64,000 nucleotides of DNA from Bremia lactucae (lineage: Eukaryota > Oomycota > Peronosporomycetes > Peronosporales > Peronosporaceae), in assembly GCF_004359215.1 (NCBI RefSeq), contig NC_090623.1, positions 182,424 through 246,423 of the forward strand, in the 5' to 3' direction. Made by a program: the position numbers and the translations under genes. Below, one piece after another: positions 20,303-31,158 of the stretch (position 1 is its first letter; every line of letters begins with the position of its first letter). Below the pieces are notes generated by a model that was not told where the DNA came from, made no database searches, and saw only the letters and a program-made list of their open reading frames with translations.

Positions 20303-21929
20303 TTCTTCGTCTTAATAAGTTACAAGCAGGCCAGCATCGGCTGAGGATACCGTGCGATTAGCCTTTATAGTTTGTAGAGAAAAATAGCAGATGAATTGAA
20401 ATCTGATTTGCAAATGATGATTGCGACTGCTATGATTTGGTCGCTCTGCTAAAGCGGTCTGCTCGGTCCAATCCTTATTTTTGCCCACAATTGCTTGTCA
20501 AGAAATTAATGATTTGACTCGGCCCAAGAATTAATCTTGACGCTTGACTCGGCCGGCAGCCAGTTATATTGTTTACCTAAGATACGATAAACTTGTCCAA
20601 CTTGAATCCAAGAAGACGTAATTTGTTAGATCACGCTCTATACTCAGCCAAATAAGAACGTGATCGCGAAAATCGTAGAGATGTCATTGTTTTGTAAGAT
20701 TAGAAAAACTACGCATTGTTTCTACTGCAGATTAAAACTACGTCGCGTTAAGAATCAGATAGGAGCGAAAGACTTTGATGGAATAATATCAACAGCAGCT
20801 AGGAGGCTTTCAGTTGAACTATGCATATCTAAATCATCACTTTCTTTTACGACACAAGAAATTCGACCTAGCTCTAACAAGTTTCTGTTCGTCCATTAAA
20901 ATTTGCAACAGAAAGCAACCGATCGAGAGCCGCAATTGAGTAGTGCTCTATGGTTTGGCACTCATTTTGTCAGAATTTGGGCTTCGGGCTTATATTCTGT
21001 GCAGCACATCTGCATTACATGTAACGAAGATCGATCAAATTTTACCAACGTTCCGGCAAAAGAGCGTCGGTTCTTTCAGTTGTACTCAGCGTCGGTCGTA
21101 TGGGGAAAGAAGCTTGTAATATCATCTCGATCTTTTGCTAATTGGTTTATGCATTTGTTATGCCATAAGAGTTTGGCCAGTCAATTGGAGCAAATCTCCG
21201 CCATCCATTTATTATAATGTCTCCCGCAGTAATTATTTTGAATAACTTTAATTACCTCGATAAAAGATATTAACAAGTTCAAAGAATATTCATTGAAGAC
21301 ATACGCAGCACTATGTGCTGATTGCCTCTATGATGCAAATTGCAATTAGGCAACGCACATGCGAAGACCAGTTACGAACGATTCCACCCATCACATGGTG
21401 TAGTCGCTAGTGTCTCTGTGACGTAGCGGCGAAGGTGCTGAAAAGAAAAGCCCCTTCTACTCGCAAAAAATCTTTCCGCTGTCAGTACCAACCGCTATAA
21501 AGTGCGCGTAATACTCATCGTGTAGCCATTACAGAGATTGATGTAGTGTTGCACCGCGATAAAATTCATTCTTCCGATGATCATGGTCGCGCCATCCGCC
21601 CGCACTATAAAATCACTATAGGTTCGCTTTTACCCAAGACGAGACATTAAATCGTTATAAGATTAAGAGTCTTTGCGCATCTTTATGAGGTAGACTTTTA
21701 GGAAGCAGCAGTGATGTTGCCTGCTGGCCAGTGTCAATCTAATGATGCACAGTATGTTACATAAAGTCAGTGCTTACAAAAATTAAATTTAGTTACCTTA
21801 ACGACCTTCTGTTTGATGCTGGACCTTGCATCATTTATTTAATATTGAAAAAAAATATTTTAAAGAAACGCATTTCCTACCTTCTCACGTGGAGATTGCC
21901 TGATAAATCCATACGTGACCGACGCAGTC

Positions 21930-22518
21930 TATAACGGGGTGTATCGTTACATGAAGTTAACACTTTAAGGTTGTTAATTAATATATCATCTAAAAGGTAG
22001 AGAATATTACTTCACATGGTAATATTCTAAAAGTTTATCCATTGCTCGATATTGACCATCATATCTGTAACGGTGTAACGTTACATGAAATTAACACTTA
22101 AAGTTGTTAATTAATATATTTATCTAAAAGGTAGATAATAGTTGGAGGATATTACTTTATATAGTAATGTTCAGAAATCTTATCCATAAATAGGTATAGA
22201 CCATTACATCTATTTATCCCGCAGACTAATCAACTGTAGATGTAAACAAAAGAGCGAGACAGATAAGATAAGATAAGATTTCATTTGCATGTTTAGTATT
22301 AGTTTATAATTAAATTAGCGTTAACAGATAGAAAGAAGAGATACTTAATTATATTAATACAGTTTTCATTTAACCCTCTTTAAGCTAGTTGTCTTTAAAG
22401 AGAAGTCTTCCTCTGCACGTACTAGTGTACGTAAAATAACGTAAGGCGCCACTCGCAACTGAAGCCGTGCGAAGTGGACTTGTACTGAAGCAGTACAAGT
22501 CAGTAGTACCACGCTACA
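21930..22518 (+). repeat. LTR-A fragment plus full LTR-A (5' LTR of element I)
   Basis: 21930-22065 is the truncated outer LTR-A; 22066-22518 is a 453-bp full copy ending GCTACA, followed by the primer-binding site at 22521-22528. The configuration is the same as 7375-7952. Confidence 0.8.
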
Positions 22519-22520
22519 CC

Positions 22521-22528
22521 TGGTAGCA
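22521..22528 (+). promoter_or_regulatory. Primer-binding site of element I
   Basis: TGGTAGCA two bases after the LTR, identical in position and sequence to the sites at 7955 and 12399. Confidence 0.6.
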
Positions 22529-22568
22529 CTTTGTAGTCCGTCCAGGGACCACAGTTCCATCATCTAAT

Positions 22569-23665
22569 ATGGACATGTAACATGATAATGGAAACACGCA
22601 TCATGTTTTGCGTGAAAGCTACTCCTTTCCAAGTGACATAGAAAGGAGTGCGGTCGAACGAATGAGTTCGACCGTAGGAAACGATGCCATCTTGGCAATG
22701 CTGTCCAATTTGGACAGAGATTCCCTATATTCAGCCATCGCCAAGTTCATACATACAACATGAACTTGACCAGATGAAGGAAAAAGAAGCCTTGCTGAAT
22801 TGGCAAGGCTCTCAACAAGCAGAACTGTTAAGGGTACAGCAGGTACAGACCCCTGTACCTGCGATGAAGCAAACGCGTCGTCCCGAAACTTGAAAGATTG
22901 GCATCTCTAAGTATCGGGGAGTCGAAGAATACTCCCTCTTGAGATGGTTTGTCGAGTTGGACGATGCCATAAGGGCACGTCACATCGTCGATGAGCAAAT
23001 GCAAGTTGCATTCGCTCAATCAAATTTGGCCAAGTCGTGCCAAAACTTGGGCACTAGGCCCTAAGTTGCGCGACCGAAACGTCTTTGGGTCGCTAGAGGC
23101 TTTTAAAGCCAGGCTCAAACAGACGTTTGAACCGCCAAGGGCTGAGTTCAGAGCTTGTTCAGAGCTTCTAAAACTCAAGCAAGGCAAGCGTGATGTCCAC
23201 GCTTATGCCCAGCACATACGACCTATAGCGAGTTGGAAAACAAATCACCCAGTCCATGAACACACGTTGATTACGGTGTTCATGCAAGGTCTTACGGATG
23301 GTCCCGTAAAGACCCACCTGTTCCGCTTGGAACTGGATACGCTTGAAGAAGCAATATCCGTTGCGGAACAGGAGGACTTTAGCTTGAGACAGGCTCAAGC
23401 TAGTTCGTCATCATATCGTCCTCCAAGACGACAAGAGTTAGGAGGTCCAGAACCCATGGACCTTTCTTACGTTGAAAGCGAGAGACCTCGCTTTTCAAGC
23501 AATAAGCGATCGCAGAAATGCAATCGCTGCCAAAAATTAGGACACTACGCTCGTGAGTGTAGTGCCCCACGCCCAGCACCGAAAGGTACTGAACGTAATT
23601 TTGGATCGTATGCCAAAAAGGGCAACGGTCGCGGGTCCGACGTTGTTGCGAAATCGCAACAGTGA
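22569..23665 (+). pseudogene. Element I: gag with intact capsid C-domain and zinc knuckle
   Basis: Best gag of the LTR-A family. The ATG at 22569 is followed by an early stop. The N-terminal Gln-rich part is read to about 22890, then a long frame from about 22991 to the TGA at 23663-23665 carries FKARLKQTFEPPRAEF, the capsid helix region LITVFMQGLTDGPVKTHLFR, EEAISVAEQEDFSL, and the CCHC nucleocapsid finger CNRCQKLGHYAREC (C-x2-C-x4-H-x4-C). The basic tail ends AKSQQ. Protease lies in the -1 frame relative to this one and overlaps the stop. Confidence 0.85.
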
Positions 23666-24720
23666 AGCGGACCGCAAAAAAATGGCCGAGGTCAGTAGGG
23701 GCGCAACGCCCTACTGATCCAGCAACCTCAAGAGAATTTGCAAATCTCTTGACTAAAGTTGCTCCAGACACACAATCATTATGTATCTCTGCACCTGGTG
23801 ATAAGGTATCCCTCATCACCTTGAAGTTAAAAGTGACAAATGATTTGTCACTCAGAGCCCTAGTGGACTGCGGAGCGTCGAATAACTTTATTCGTCGCCA
23901 GTCACTAGAGGGTCGTAGGCTCAAATATGTTGAGCGCGACATCCCTCCAACGAGGATGACGGTGCGTCTAGCGACAGGCGCATCGATAACAGTAATGAAA
24001 CGCGTAGTGAAATTTCACTACACGTTAAGAGATTTACAGTATGATGATGATTTCATCGTACTGGATTTGGATGACAAATTTGATGTCATCCTAGGTTTAC
24101 CTTGGCTCAGAAAATACGAGCCAAGGATCAGCTGGCAGCATCGATCCGTAAAGATGCCTGCCACTTGTTCATCAGATGGCCATCTGATGAACGTCTTGGA
24201 CCGTCCACAAGCGTGTGGATGTACTACGAGTGAGTGCGATGGCCTCACTTGTGGTACGGTCGTTAGTACGACTGCACAAGATCACAGTGTAATTACCACT
24301 CACCCTGTGGAGTCAGCTGCCGGCGGCTGTGCGAATACACAGGCAGCGCCGAAGGTCCACCACTTGAATAAGTCGAGTGGATTGAGACATGAATGTACGC
24401 CTAGCGGGCGACATTCAAGGAATATACCGGTTGCCCAGATGGACAACACGATGATCCAAGGTCGAGTAGACCATAGAGGACCCGACTTTGATCTGAAAAA
24501 GGTTGAGGGGATAAGTCCTCACGTACTTGAGGAGAAAACTCCTTAAATAGTTAATGCTGAAAAGACTAGACTTCAGCATCCCAAGGCATTGATCCCTCGG
24601 CAGCCTGTGTATAAATCCCAGGAAGAAACCGAGACATTGAATGTCTTGGTTACTGACGGCAACGACTCGGCAACCTAATATATTTTCCCTACGGACTTCA
24701 AAAATTGAACTATTCACTTG
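23662..24720 (+). pseudogene. Element I: aspartic protease region of pol
   Basis: The frame to 24546 starts just at the end of gag, in the -1 frame. RALVDCGASNNFIRRQSL is the retropepsin active site with the catalytic Asp present (DCGA rather than the common D-S/T-G-A). It is followed by RLATGASITVMKRVVKFHY, DDDFIVLDLDDKFDVILGLP (flap and hydrophobic core, with LGLPWLRKYEP) and a linker to RT. The sequence leaves the element near 24720, before RT; Mutator-like sequence follows. The protease itself may be the most intact catalytic domain in this window. Confidence 0.85.
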
Positions 24721-24729
24721 TTAAACCTT

Positions 24730-25620
24730 TTTTTAACGAGCTACCCTGAACAATGATAGGAGCTGGCTTGCTGCTATGGCTGATCGCGGTTTAACAGTTC
24801 CTTGATGTTATGATTTCCGTTCAAAAAACATTACTTCAATTTTTTCGCACAATATGGATGACATCGAAGAGTTCCATGGGCCTCTCTTGGATGATCCAGG
24901 AGTTCATTGACTCCGCCATGTTTGCGGTTACATGGCCAAAGCACGGAGCAGCTTCCACAAGTGTCCAGGGTTGCAAGGGAATGTTGCTAAGATACAATGC
25001 GGCCTCATGGTTCATTTCCGAGATTTCTGCAAGAGGTCCTTCGTACACTTTCCTTTTCAGGGCCTTTGATGCCTTCCATATCTTTTCATCCGGTTTGGTT
25101 TGAAGCGGAAAAAAAAATTCTTTAATATGAAAAACGCAGGCGCGATGGTTTGCTGTGGGAATTACAATGGACAATGCGTTCATTATCCCTTTTTCACGGT
25201 CGATAATGATGGATAACTGTGGAAAGTTACTTCTAGGAACTGATTTCAGCAGGAGGGCGCAAAAGTATTTTCATTATCACATTGTTCTATAGGTGCGACA
25301 GCAAAACGATTGGAACAGTTGTCCTGTTTCATCCTCAGTCTGGCAAGACGAATAGACACTTTTGTATGTGTCCGCGGTAGAGTGACATGCATCGAGTGTG
25401 GAAACAGGTCTTGAGGATGCTGCAGCACAGGACAGCTGAGAAAGAGACTAAAATGCGCGATAAAATTCGCCTGATTGTCTTCACAAAATCAGTGATTGAC
25501 CGGAATAATTGGCTTTCAGCCACTCGAGCAGTGGTTGAATTTGTGCGTAATTCTCCCCAGCATCTTGCCATATTCGTTCTTAATTGTTTGCAGACTTCTC
25601 CATCTAGCCATGTATGTTAA
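24730..25620 (-). pseudogene. Mutator-like (MULE) transposase relic
   Basis: Frame 25183-24836 reads NALSIVIPTANHRACVFHIK, the conserved segment after the second catalytic Asp of MULE transposases (Ala-x-x-x-x-P-x-A-x-H-x-x-C-x-x-H), then FGHVTANMAESMNSWI, the T/S-N-x-A-E-S-x-N motif near the end of the catalytic domain. Upstream frames (25571-25240) contain more of it with frameshifts and stops. No zinc finger or complete frame remains. MULE transposases cut and paste DNA through terminal inverted repeats. Confidence 0.75.
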
Positions 25621-26230
25621 TTTAGCTCCCAAATTGGTACGTGCATAGCTCGCGGTTGAAGGTTGTCGATATCACTCGCTAGTGGTCTGGCAAAAATCGT
25701 TAAGGACGTCGGACGTAGGCGAAATTGTTTGAGGGGGATTGGACAGGCTTTTGAAGAGGGGTGATCTTAACAACACGTAGCAGAGCATCATTTTTGGAGG
25801 TTTATGGTTATCTCGAATGGAGATTGATCTGGCCTCTCAATCATCCCTCTTGGCACTAAGACACGCAACCCATAAGAGGTTCACTTTAGTGATTTTGTAA
25901 TAAAAAGGGACTCTCTTTGAAAGGAATACTCATTAATGGCAGTCCTTCCATCTACAGCTATGGCAATTGTTTCGTTAATCCGTAAGCCTTTTAGTGTTGT
26001 TGTAGCGTTGTCATGCTCGTGTTGGTCCATAGTATTGAATACGTTGAACTCAATAAACTCAGTATGAGTGAAACGACAACATCCATGGATTGTGTGGTGC
26101 GCGCAAAAAAATCACTCCTTACTATATACAAATCGCTCTCCAAATTGTAAATATTATGAAATCACTCCCCATATTGTAATTGTTTTCTATTTCTCTTCAA
26201 TTTATAAATTCCCTTAATTTTAATGTAAAT
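25621..26230. other. Non-coding remainder of the MULE region
   Basis: No coding family recognised. 26105-26185 contains repeated motifs of the form ATTGTAAATATTATGAAATC and CACTCCCCATATTGTAATT, which could be the terminal repeat of the Mutator-like element. A related motif occurs at 38445-38490. Confidence 0.3.
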
Positions 26231-26333
26231 CAAACCTGCCAATTGTCACACTTAAAACCTTCCTCTCCACGTCAGTAAATGCGAAGAAATCGAGGCACCT
26301 CAACTTCACTGTTATCAGTGTAGGCTTGCTAAT
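26231..26333 (+). repeat. Probable short LTR fragment at the end of element J
   Basis: CTTCACTGTTATCAGTGTAG and neighbours resemble the last third of LTR-C (compare 45350-45415). It abuts the point where the J integrase frame is cut. Weak similarity only. Confidence 0.3.
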
Positions 26334-26334
26334 A

Positions 26335-27420
26335 CTAATACTGTCTTCCATTTTTGTCAGAGTTCCGTTTCAGGCGGTTCTTCGCATCAGAGATGGAACT
26401 CGGTACGAAATGGACCACTGCTTCTCTAACCAACAGGAAAGCACCTGCTAACTCGGTTTTATTTTTGTTCTCAGTGCGACCGACTCGCACTGCGGAGATA
26501 TCAATCTCTTCATTATTGAGAGAATTATCGTTCTCATAAATAATATTGTTCTCGATGCTGAGTCTTTCAGCATCTTTGTTCAAGTCAGTAATAGCATTAT
26601 TCTTATTACTGAGTTTGTCCACTTCAATGATAATCAAATTAACATTGGTATCCTTCGCAGCGACCTTAGTGCTAATGCGGGATGAGCAAGAGCTAGAAGA
26701 TCCTTTGCTCGAGCGGGGCCCCCACTTAAAGAAGAGTCACTCTCAAACAAGGTGGATATACGTGGGTGGCGTAAGCCACTCACCAAAAATGGTGTATGTT
26801 TTGTAGAAGCATGCACTACATTGTTGAAAGTTAATTTTGCCATCGGCAAGATCTCGCTCCAACTCGTAAAAGAGTGGACGTATCCGCGAAGTACCTCTTC
26901 GAGAATATGGTTTGCACGCTTCGTCTGACAATCTGTTTAAGGATGATCAGAAGTCCGCATTTTCAACTGTATTTCAAGTAATTTAAACACAGTTTGTTAA
27001 ATTCCGCCGTAAATCTAGGGTCTCGATCTGAGACCAGTTCGTGGGGTAACCCATAAAGTCGAAATATCGTGTCAACAAAGACACGAACACAGCCTTTGGC
27101 TATGTTTGACTCCGGGACTGCAACAAGATGTACCGTTTTGCTGTACTGGTCGACAACTATAGAGTGCTTGAATCGGGCACGAGATGAAGTACTGGGCTTC
27201 ACCCGTTGACAAACTTCGCAAGCACGTATGTACTTGCGAGCGAACTCATACTGGCGTGGCCAGTAGAAGTCGCGACTTATCGTGAGGTAAGTCTTCTCAT
27301 GTCCACGATGACCACTTATTGGTGCATCATGGCACTCAAACGCAAATCATTAACGGTGGAGATGACGACACGAGGTGTGTCGCCAGCAATGGCTGTGTAA
27401 TATAAAATATTACAATAAAA
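26335..27420 (-). pseudogene. Element J: integrase
   Basis: Minus-strand pieces: zinc-binding and linker (27400-27210, CQRVKPSTSSRARF at its end), DDE core (27202-26963: VVDQYSKTVHLVAVPESN, IFRLYGLPHELVSDRDPRFT with the second catalytic Asp), then NNVVHASTKHTPFLVSGLRHP (26849-26634), and an Asn-rich insert with ISDAKNRLKRNSDKNG (26637-26335). The C-terminal domain is cut at 26335. Frames change at each boundary. Confidence 0.8.
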
Positions 27421-27699
27421 AATACAGTAACCCATTGCGTGTCGTGTATCGATTCGTTTTGGGGTCTATACAATTTAGACAATCCTTTTTAGATGTAGGA
27501 ATAGATTCTACGGTAATCCATCACCCTTTAATAGTCTTATCTTCTTGATAAGCTCCTAACGTCATCGAGTAATGTAAACGACGAAACACTTATTGTTGCT
27601 ACAGTAGCCTAATGCGCACTGTTAATTTGCAGCAGCCAGCTCAATCGGGCCGGCGCGAAAGGACATCAGCTCCTACGTTAAGTCGTCCTGGTTTATACT

Positions 27700-28050
27700 A
27701 GGAAGAAGTTATACTCCACGAAAAAAGGTAACCATCTAGCCATTCATTGCGAGAGGCGTGAACTGCTTACGACCGTGCGTAAAGGCATAAACATTTTATC
27801 TTCCAATAGAAAGAGCCTAATTTATCCAGCACGTATTTCATGGCAAGGAGGTCCTTGTCATGCACTAGATAGTTCTGTTCGGCTGGTTGAAGCTGACGCG
27901 ATTGATAACAGACGACGCGCTCTGCGCCGTCTGTGTCATATCCCATTAACGCACAGCCGATTGCAAAATTGCTAGCACCACAGATCACATGAAATGGTCG
28001 GCTTGGTCCGCATTCGCCAGGATTGACCAATGCATCAAGCTTTGCTTGAT
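27700..28050 (-). pseudogene. Element J: RNase H domain
   Basis: The frame from 28030 reads FHVICGASNFAIGCALMGYD, where Gly replaces the first catalytic Asp (usually VCDAS), then RQLQPAEQNYLVHDKDLL. The motif for the third catalytic residue is shifted out of frame near 27770. An inactive copy. Confidence 0.8.
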
Positions 28051-29322
28051 ACCCTCAAAGGAATGCCGACAGTCAGCGTTCCATGACCACTTTACATTTC
28101 TCTTTAACAAAGAAGAAAGATGCACTGTCATTTCGGCATCATTGCGTGAGTACTTGTGGAAGTACTTTGCTGAACCGACGAACTTTCTAAATCCCTTTAC
28201 ATTGACTTGCACAGGCCAATCCGTGATCCCCTTGATCTCTTCCGGACCCGGGCGTACATTGTGTTTACCCACGATGCACCCAAGAAGTGGTAATTCGCTT
28301 GCGGCAAATATACACTTCTTGAGATTTGAATACAACTTATGCTTAAGCATAAGTGTAAGATTCTTTTGGACGTGGGTACGATGAACTTGAACGTCCGACT
28401 TTCCATTCATGGCTCCGCTTTGAACGAAGACATCATCAAATAACTCGGTGCAAAATCCTGCACCGATCTCAAGAGATTGGTTACACATCTGTAAAATGTC
28501 GAAGGGCATTACTAAGCCCTGCTGCATAATTAACCACTCTCATAGCATCACGCTTGAAGTGCTTACTGCTGTGAATGGGGTATCTTGTTCACGCGTAAGG
28601 ATCTGATAGAATCCATCCATTAAATCCATTGACAAAAGACTGTGATCTGATACAATCCATCGATCAAATCCATTGACGAAAAGATAGTACTCTTTGACAT
28701 ACCATCAATAATTACGTCTTTTCGTGGAATCGGCATTTCAGCCGGTACCCTTGCAGCATTCAATTTATTGAATGCATGCACAATCCGCCATCCTCCTGTT
28801 GCTTGACGCACATAGAAGGTCGGAGAGCGGTATGTGGAGAAGTTGATTCCCTCGCATGGCCCGCTGCTAAGCGATAAGTAAAGATTTTGTCGATCGCTAT
28901 TACTTGTTCACGAGGCAATGGCCATTGCTTCGTGATACAGTATTTTGAACCTGGGATTGGGTCGTTTTGTGTCGAGTGCTTTTATCCTTAGGCAACTCGC
29001 ACGGTATTAATTCAGGAAAGACATCCTTATACTCTATTGAATATAGAGGGTTTGTAATCAAAGACCCCCAGAATTGGGACGTAAAACGGTCAATTCGAGA
29101 CTTCTCATCGAGGACACTTTCGTCTATCGATGAGCTGCTGAGAACCCGTTCGTTCTCAGGAAATACTATTGCCGACCGAATATCGGCCATATACCACGTA
29201 CTTGTCATCTGTGACAAGTACGCAGATCTGCTTGACTTTGCCACTACGCAGATCACGCAAAAAATGTTTCGTTGTAGCGTTGGCAATTCTGTCATCTCCG
29301 AAGTTAACTTCTGAGGCGGAAC
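28051..29322 (-). pseudogene. Element J: reverse transcriptase
   Basis: 28527-28051 holds ELFDDVFVQSGAMNGKSDV (F-DD active site), LYSNLKKCIFAASELPLLGC, the thumb KFVGSAKYFHKYSRNDA and SSLLKRNVKWSWNADC. 28811-28620 holds the fingers (RIVHAFNKLNAARVPAEMPI, MSKSTIFSSMDLIDGLYQI), and 29295-28900 the N-terminal linker with YKDVFPELIPCELPKDKSTR. Frameshifts between the blocks. Confidence 0.85.
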
Positions 29323-29489
29323 TTAATTGTATTAATACAGTTTTCATTTAACCCTCTTTAATACAGGTGTTTTAAAGAGAAGATTTCATCTGCGTACTAG
29401 TGTACGTGAAGTGACGTGAGTCACCACTCGCACTGAACCCGTGCGAAGTGGACTTGCACTGAAGCAGTACTAATCGGCAGTACGCTATC
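29323..29489 (+). repeat. Partial LTR-A inserted in pol of element J
   Basis: Matches the last ~170 bp of LTR-A (ATTAATACAGTTTTCATTTA through GAAGTGGACTTG) in + orientation. The J sequence on either side is continuous with the homologous H sequence near 10800, so this fragment was placed inside pol without its upstream LTR part. Confidence 0.7.
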
Positions 29490-30480
29490 AGATCAAGTGT
29501 ATCAGCGCCTTCACTTGAGTTATTGTTTTACTAAGACAATTAATGTCTTAGTTTCCTCTTTGGGACTTAATCCCAAAGGCACCTGGGAATTTTTGACCAG
29601 AGGTTTCTGGGGACTTATTCCGCAGAAATTATTTGGGGGGTATCCTTCTTAACTGCTTCTAGTTGTAGTTGCGCTACCACAGCGAGATCCTCTACGATCA
29701 ACTCGTCAGTCGATCTCGGACTTTCGCACTGTCTCTTATCGACGGGCGTTTCAAAAAATTTCTTCGATGTAGCTTTTCAAGCAAGCATTCTTGTTTCGTA
29801 GCACTCAAATTATTCGAGTGGTCGAACTTCGACGCTGTCTATGCTTGTGCACAGCCGTCGGGATCTAAGTCCACAGTGTCATGGGTATTCACACTGCGTC
29901 TTGTGCAGTCATGCTAACAACCAACCCACAAGTGAGGCCATCACACTCACTCTTTGGACATCCAGACGTATGTGGATGCTCCAAAACATTCATCAGATGA
30001 CCATCTGATGAACACGAGACAAGCATCGCCACGGCTTGAAGCTACCAATTTATACATGGCTCGTACTCTCTGAGCCATTGTAGTCCAAGGATGACATCAA
30101 ATTTGTCATCCGAATCTAGTACGATGAAACCACCGTCGTACTGTTTATTATTCAACGTGTATTGGATACCAACTTCACGTTTATTTACTGCAACAGATGC
30201 GCGTGTTGCTAGGCTCACTGACATCTTCGTTAGAATGATATCGCGCTCAATGAATTTGAGTCTGCGATCTTCTAAGGATTAGCGTCAAAGAAGATATTTG
30301 ACACTCTACAATCGACTTGGAACTTAAGTGGCAATCGATTTGACACTTTTGCTTTCAGGGTGATGAGGTTAACCTCATCCCTCGGGGCAGTTACACACAA
30401 TGTCTGTGTGTGAGGAGCAACTTCCGTCAAAAGGCTTGCAAAATCTTTTGACGTTGCTGATTCAGTAGGGCGCTCCGCAC
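29490..30480 (-). pseudogene. Element J: aspartic protease region
   Basis: 30224-30042 reads SLATRASVAVNKREVGIQYT and GGFIVLDSDDKFDVILGLQW, matching the element I protease. The active-site loop lies just upstream in another frame and reads DCRVSNIFF, so the Gly-Ala of the D-x-GA motif is lost. The linker to RT (about 30040-29500) has further stops. Confidence 0.75.
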
Positions 30481-30860
30481 CTATTGACCCTGACCGTTTT
30501 TTTACGATCCGCCTCGCCGTTGCGATTTCGCAACCGCGTCGGATCCGCGTCCTCCGCTGTTCCTAGCGATATGTAAGTCTTTTTGTTTCGTGTTTTTAGG
30601 CACTGGCCGTGGGGCAATACACTCATAGGCGTATTATACATTCTTGTATTCGTTTGTAACTTGAAGAGCGAGGTTCCTCTTTCGCTACATACGAGACATC
30701 CATGGGTTTTGGTTTTCCGTTTTCTTTTCGTCTCGGTGGACGATATGCACCCGAGTGGACGAAAGTTTGTTTCAGGCTGAAGTCCTCCTGTTCCGCTTTA
30801 GAGATCGCTTGGTTGAGCGACTCTTGTGATAGGGTCACACAGCAACTCACATAGGGAGTT
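30481..30860 (-). pseudogene. Element J: gag C-terminal remnant
   Basis: 30850-30623 contains ESLNQAISKAEQEDFSLKQT and PPRRKENGKPKPMDVSYVAK, the gag segment before the zinc knuckle (compare PEPMDLSYVE in element I). The knuckle itself is degenerate. The capsid part and the 5' LTR are missing: LTR-D sequence begins at about 30861. Confidence 0.75.
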
Positions 30861-31096
30861 CTAAGCTGTTTTATATTTGGATATATTAACAGTCTAAACT
30901 ACAGTAATAAATTAGGATACTGAATGCTACCAATTTTGTGCTACTGAATATCAATACTCTGTACTTGAGGTGCCGACACGTGTCATTCGTGTCTAGCTGA
31001 TTAACAGCGGTAACCCAGCTATACACACCTTGACTATATGACATAGTCACAATATTCTTAGTGGGTCAGTACACTGGTCACATATGACCCCGTTAC
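30861..31096 (-). repeat. LTR-D, partial, 3' LTR of element F
   Basis: On the minus strand it starts TGTAACGGGGTCATATGTG, right after a purine run GGGAGGG (31097-31103) that fits a polypurine tract. Its far end is not identifiable. No second copy is present in this window. Confidence 0.55.
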
Positions 31097-31158
31097 ACCC
31101 TCCCACACGCAGATAGGAAACACCATTTTTTTTACTGGGAGGGGAAACCTAATCTCGA

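Larger units (their letters stand above)
20303..22749 (+). repeat. 2.45-kb segmental duplication, copy 2 (partner 5736-8183)
   Basis: See 5736-8183. Here the left border is the outer end of the H LTR, and the right border lies in gag of element I. Region X (20303-21929) again holds no recognisable gene. Confidence 0.9.

Noticed and set aside
23663..23690. Programmed -1 frameshift site on the A-rich run after gag
   Set aside because: The A-run (CAAAAAAATG) lies after the gag stop in this copy, and other copies (CGTAAAGAAAACGG) do not preserve a slippery heptamer, so the mechanism cannot be read from here.
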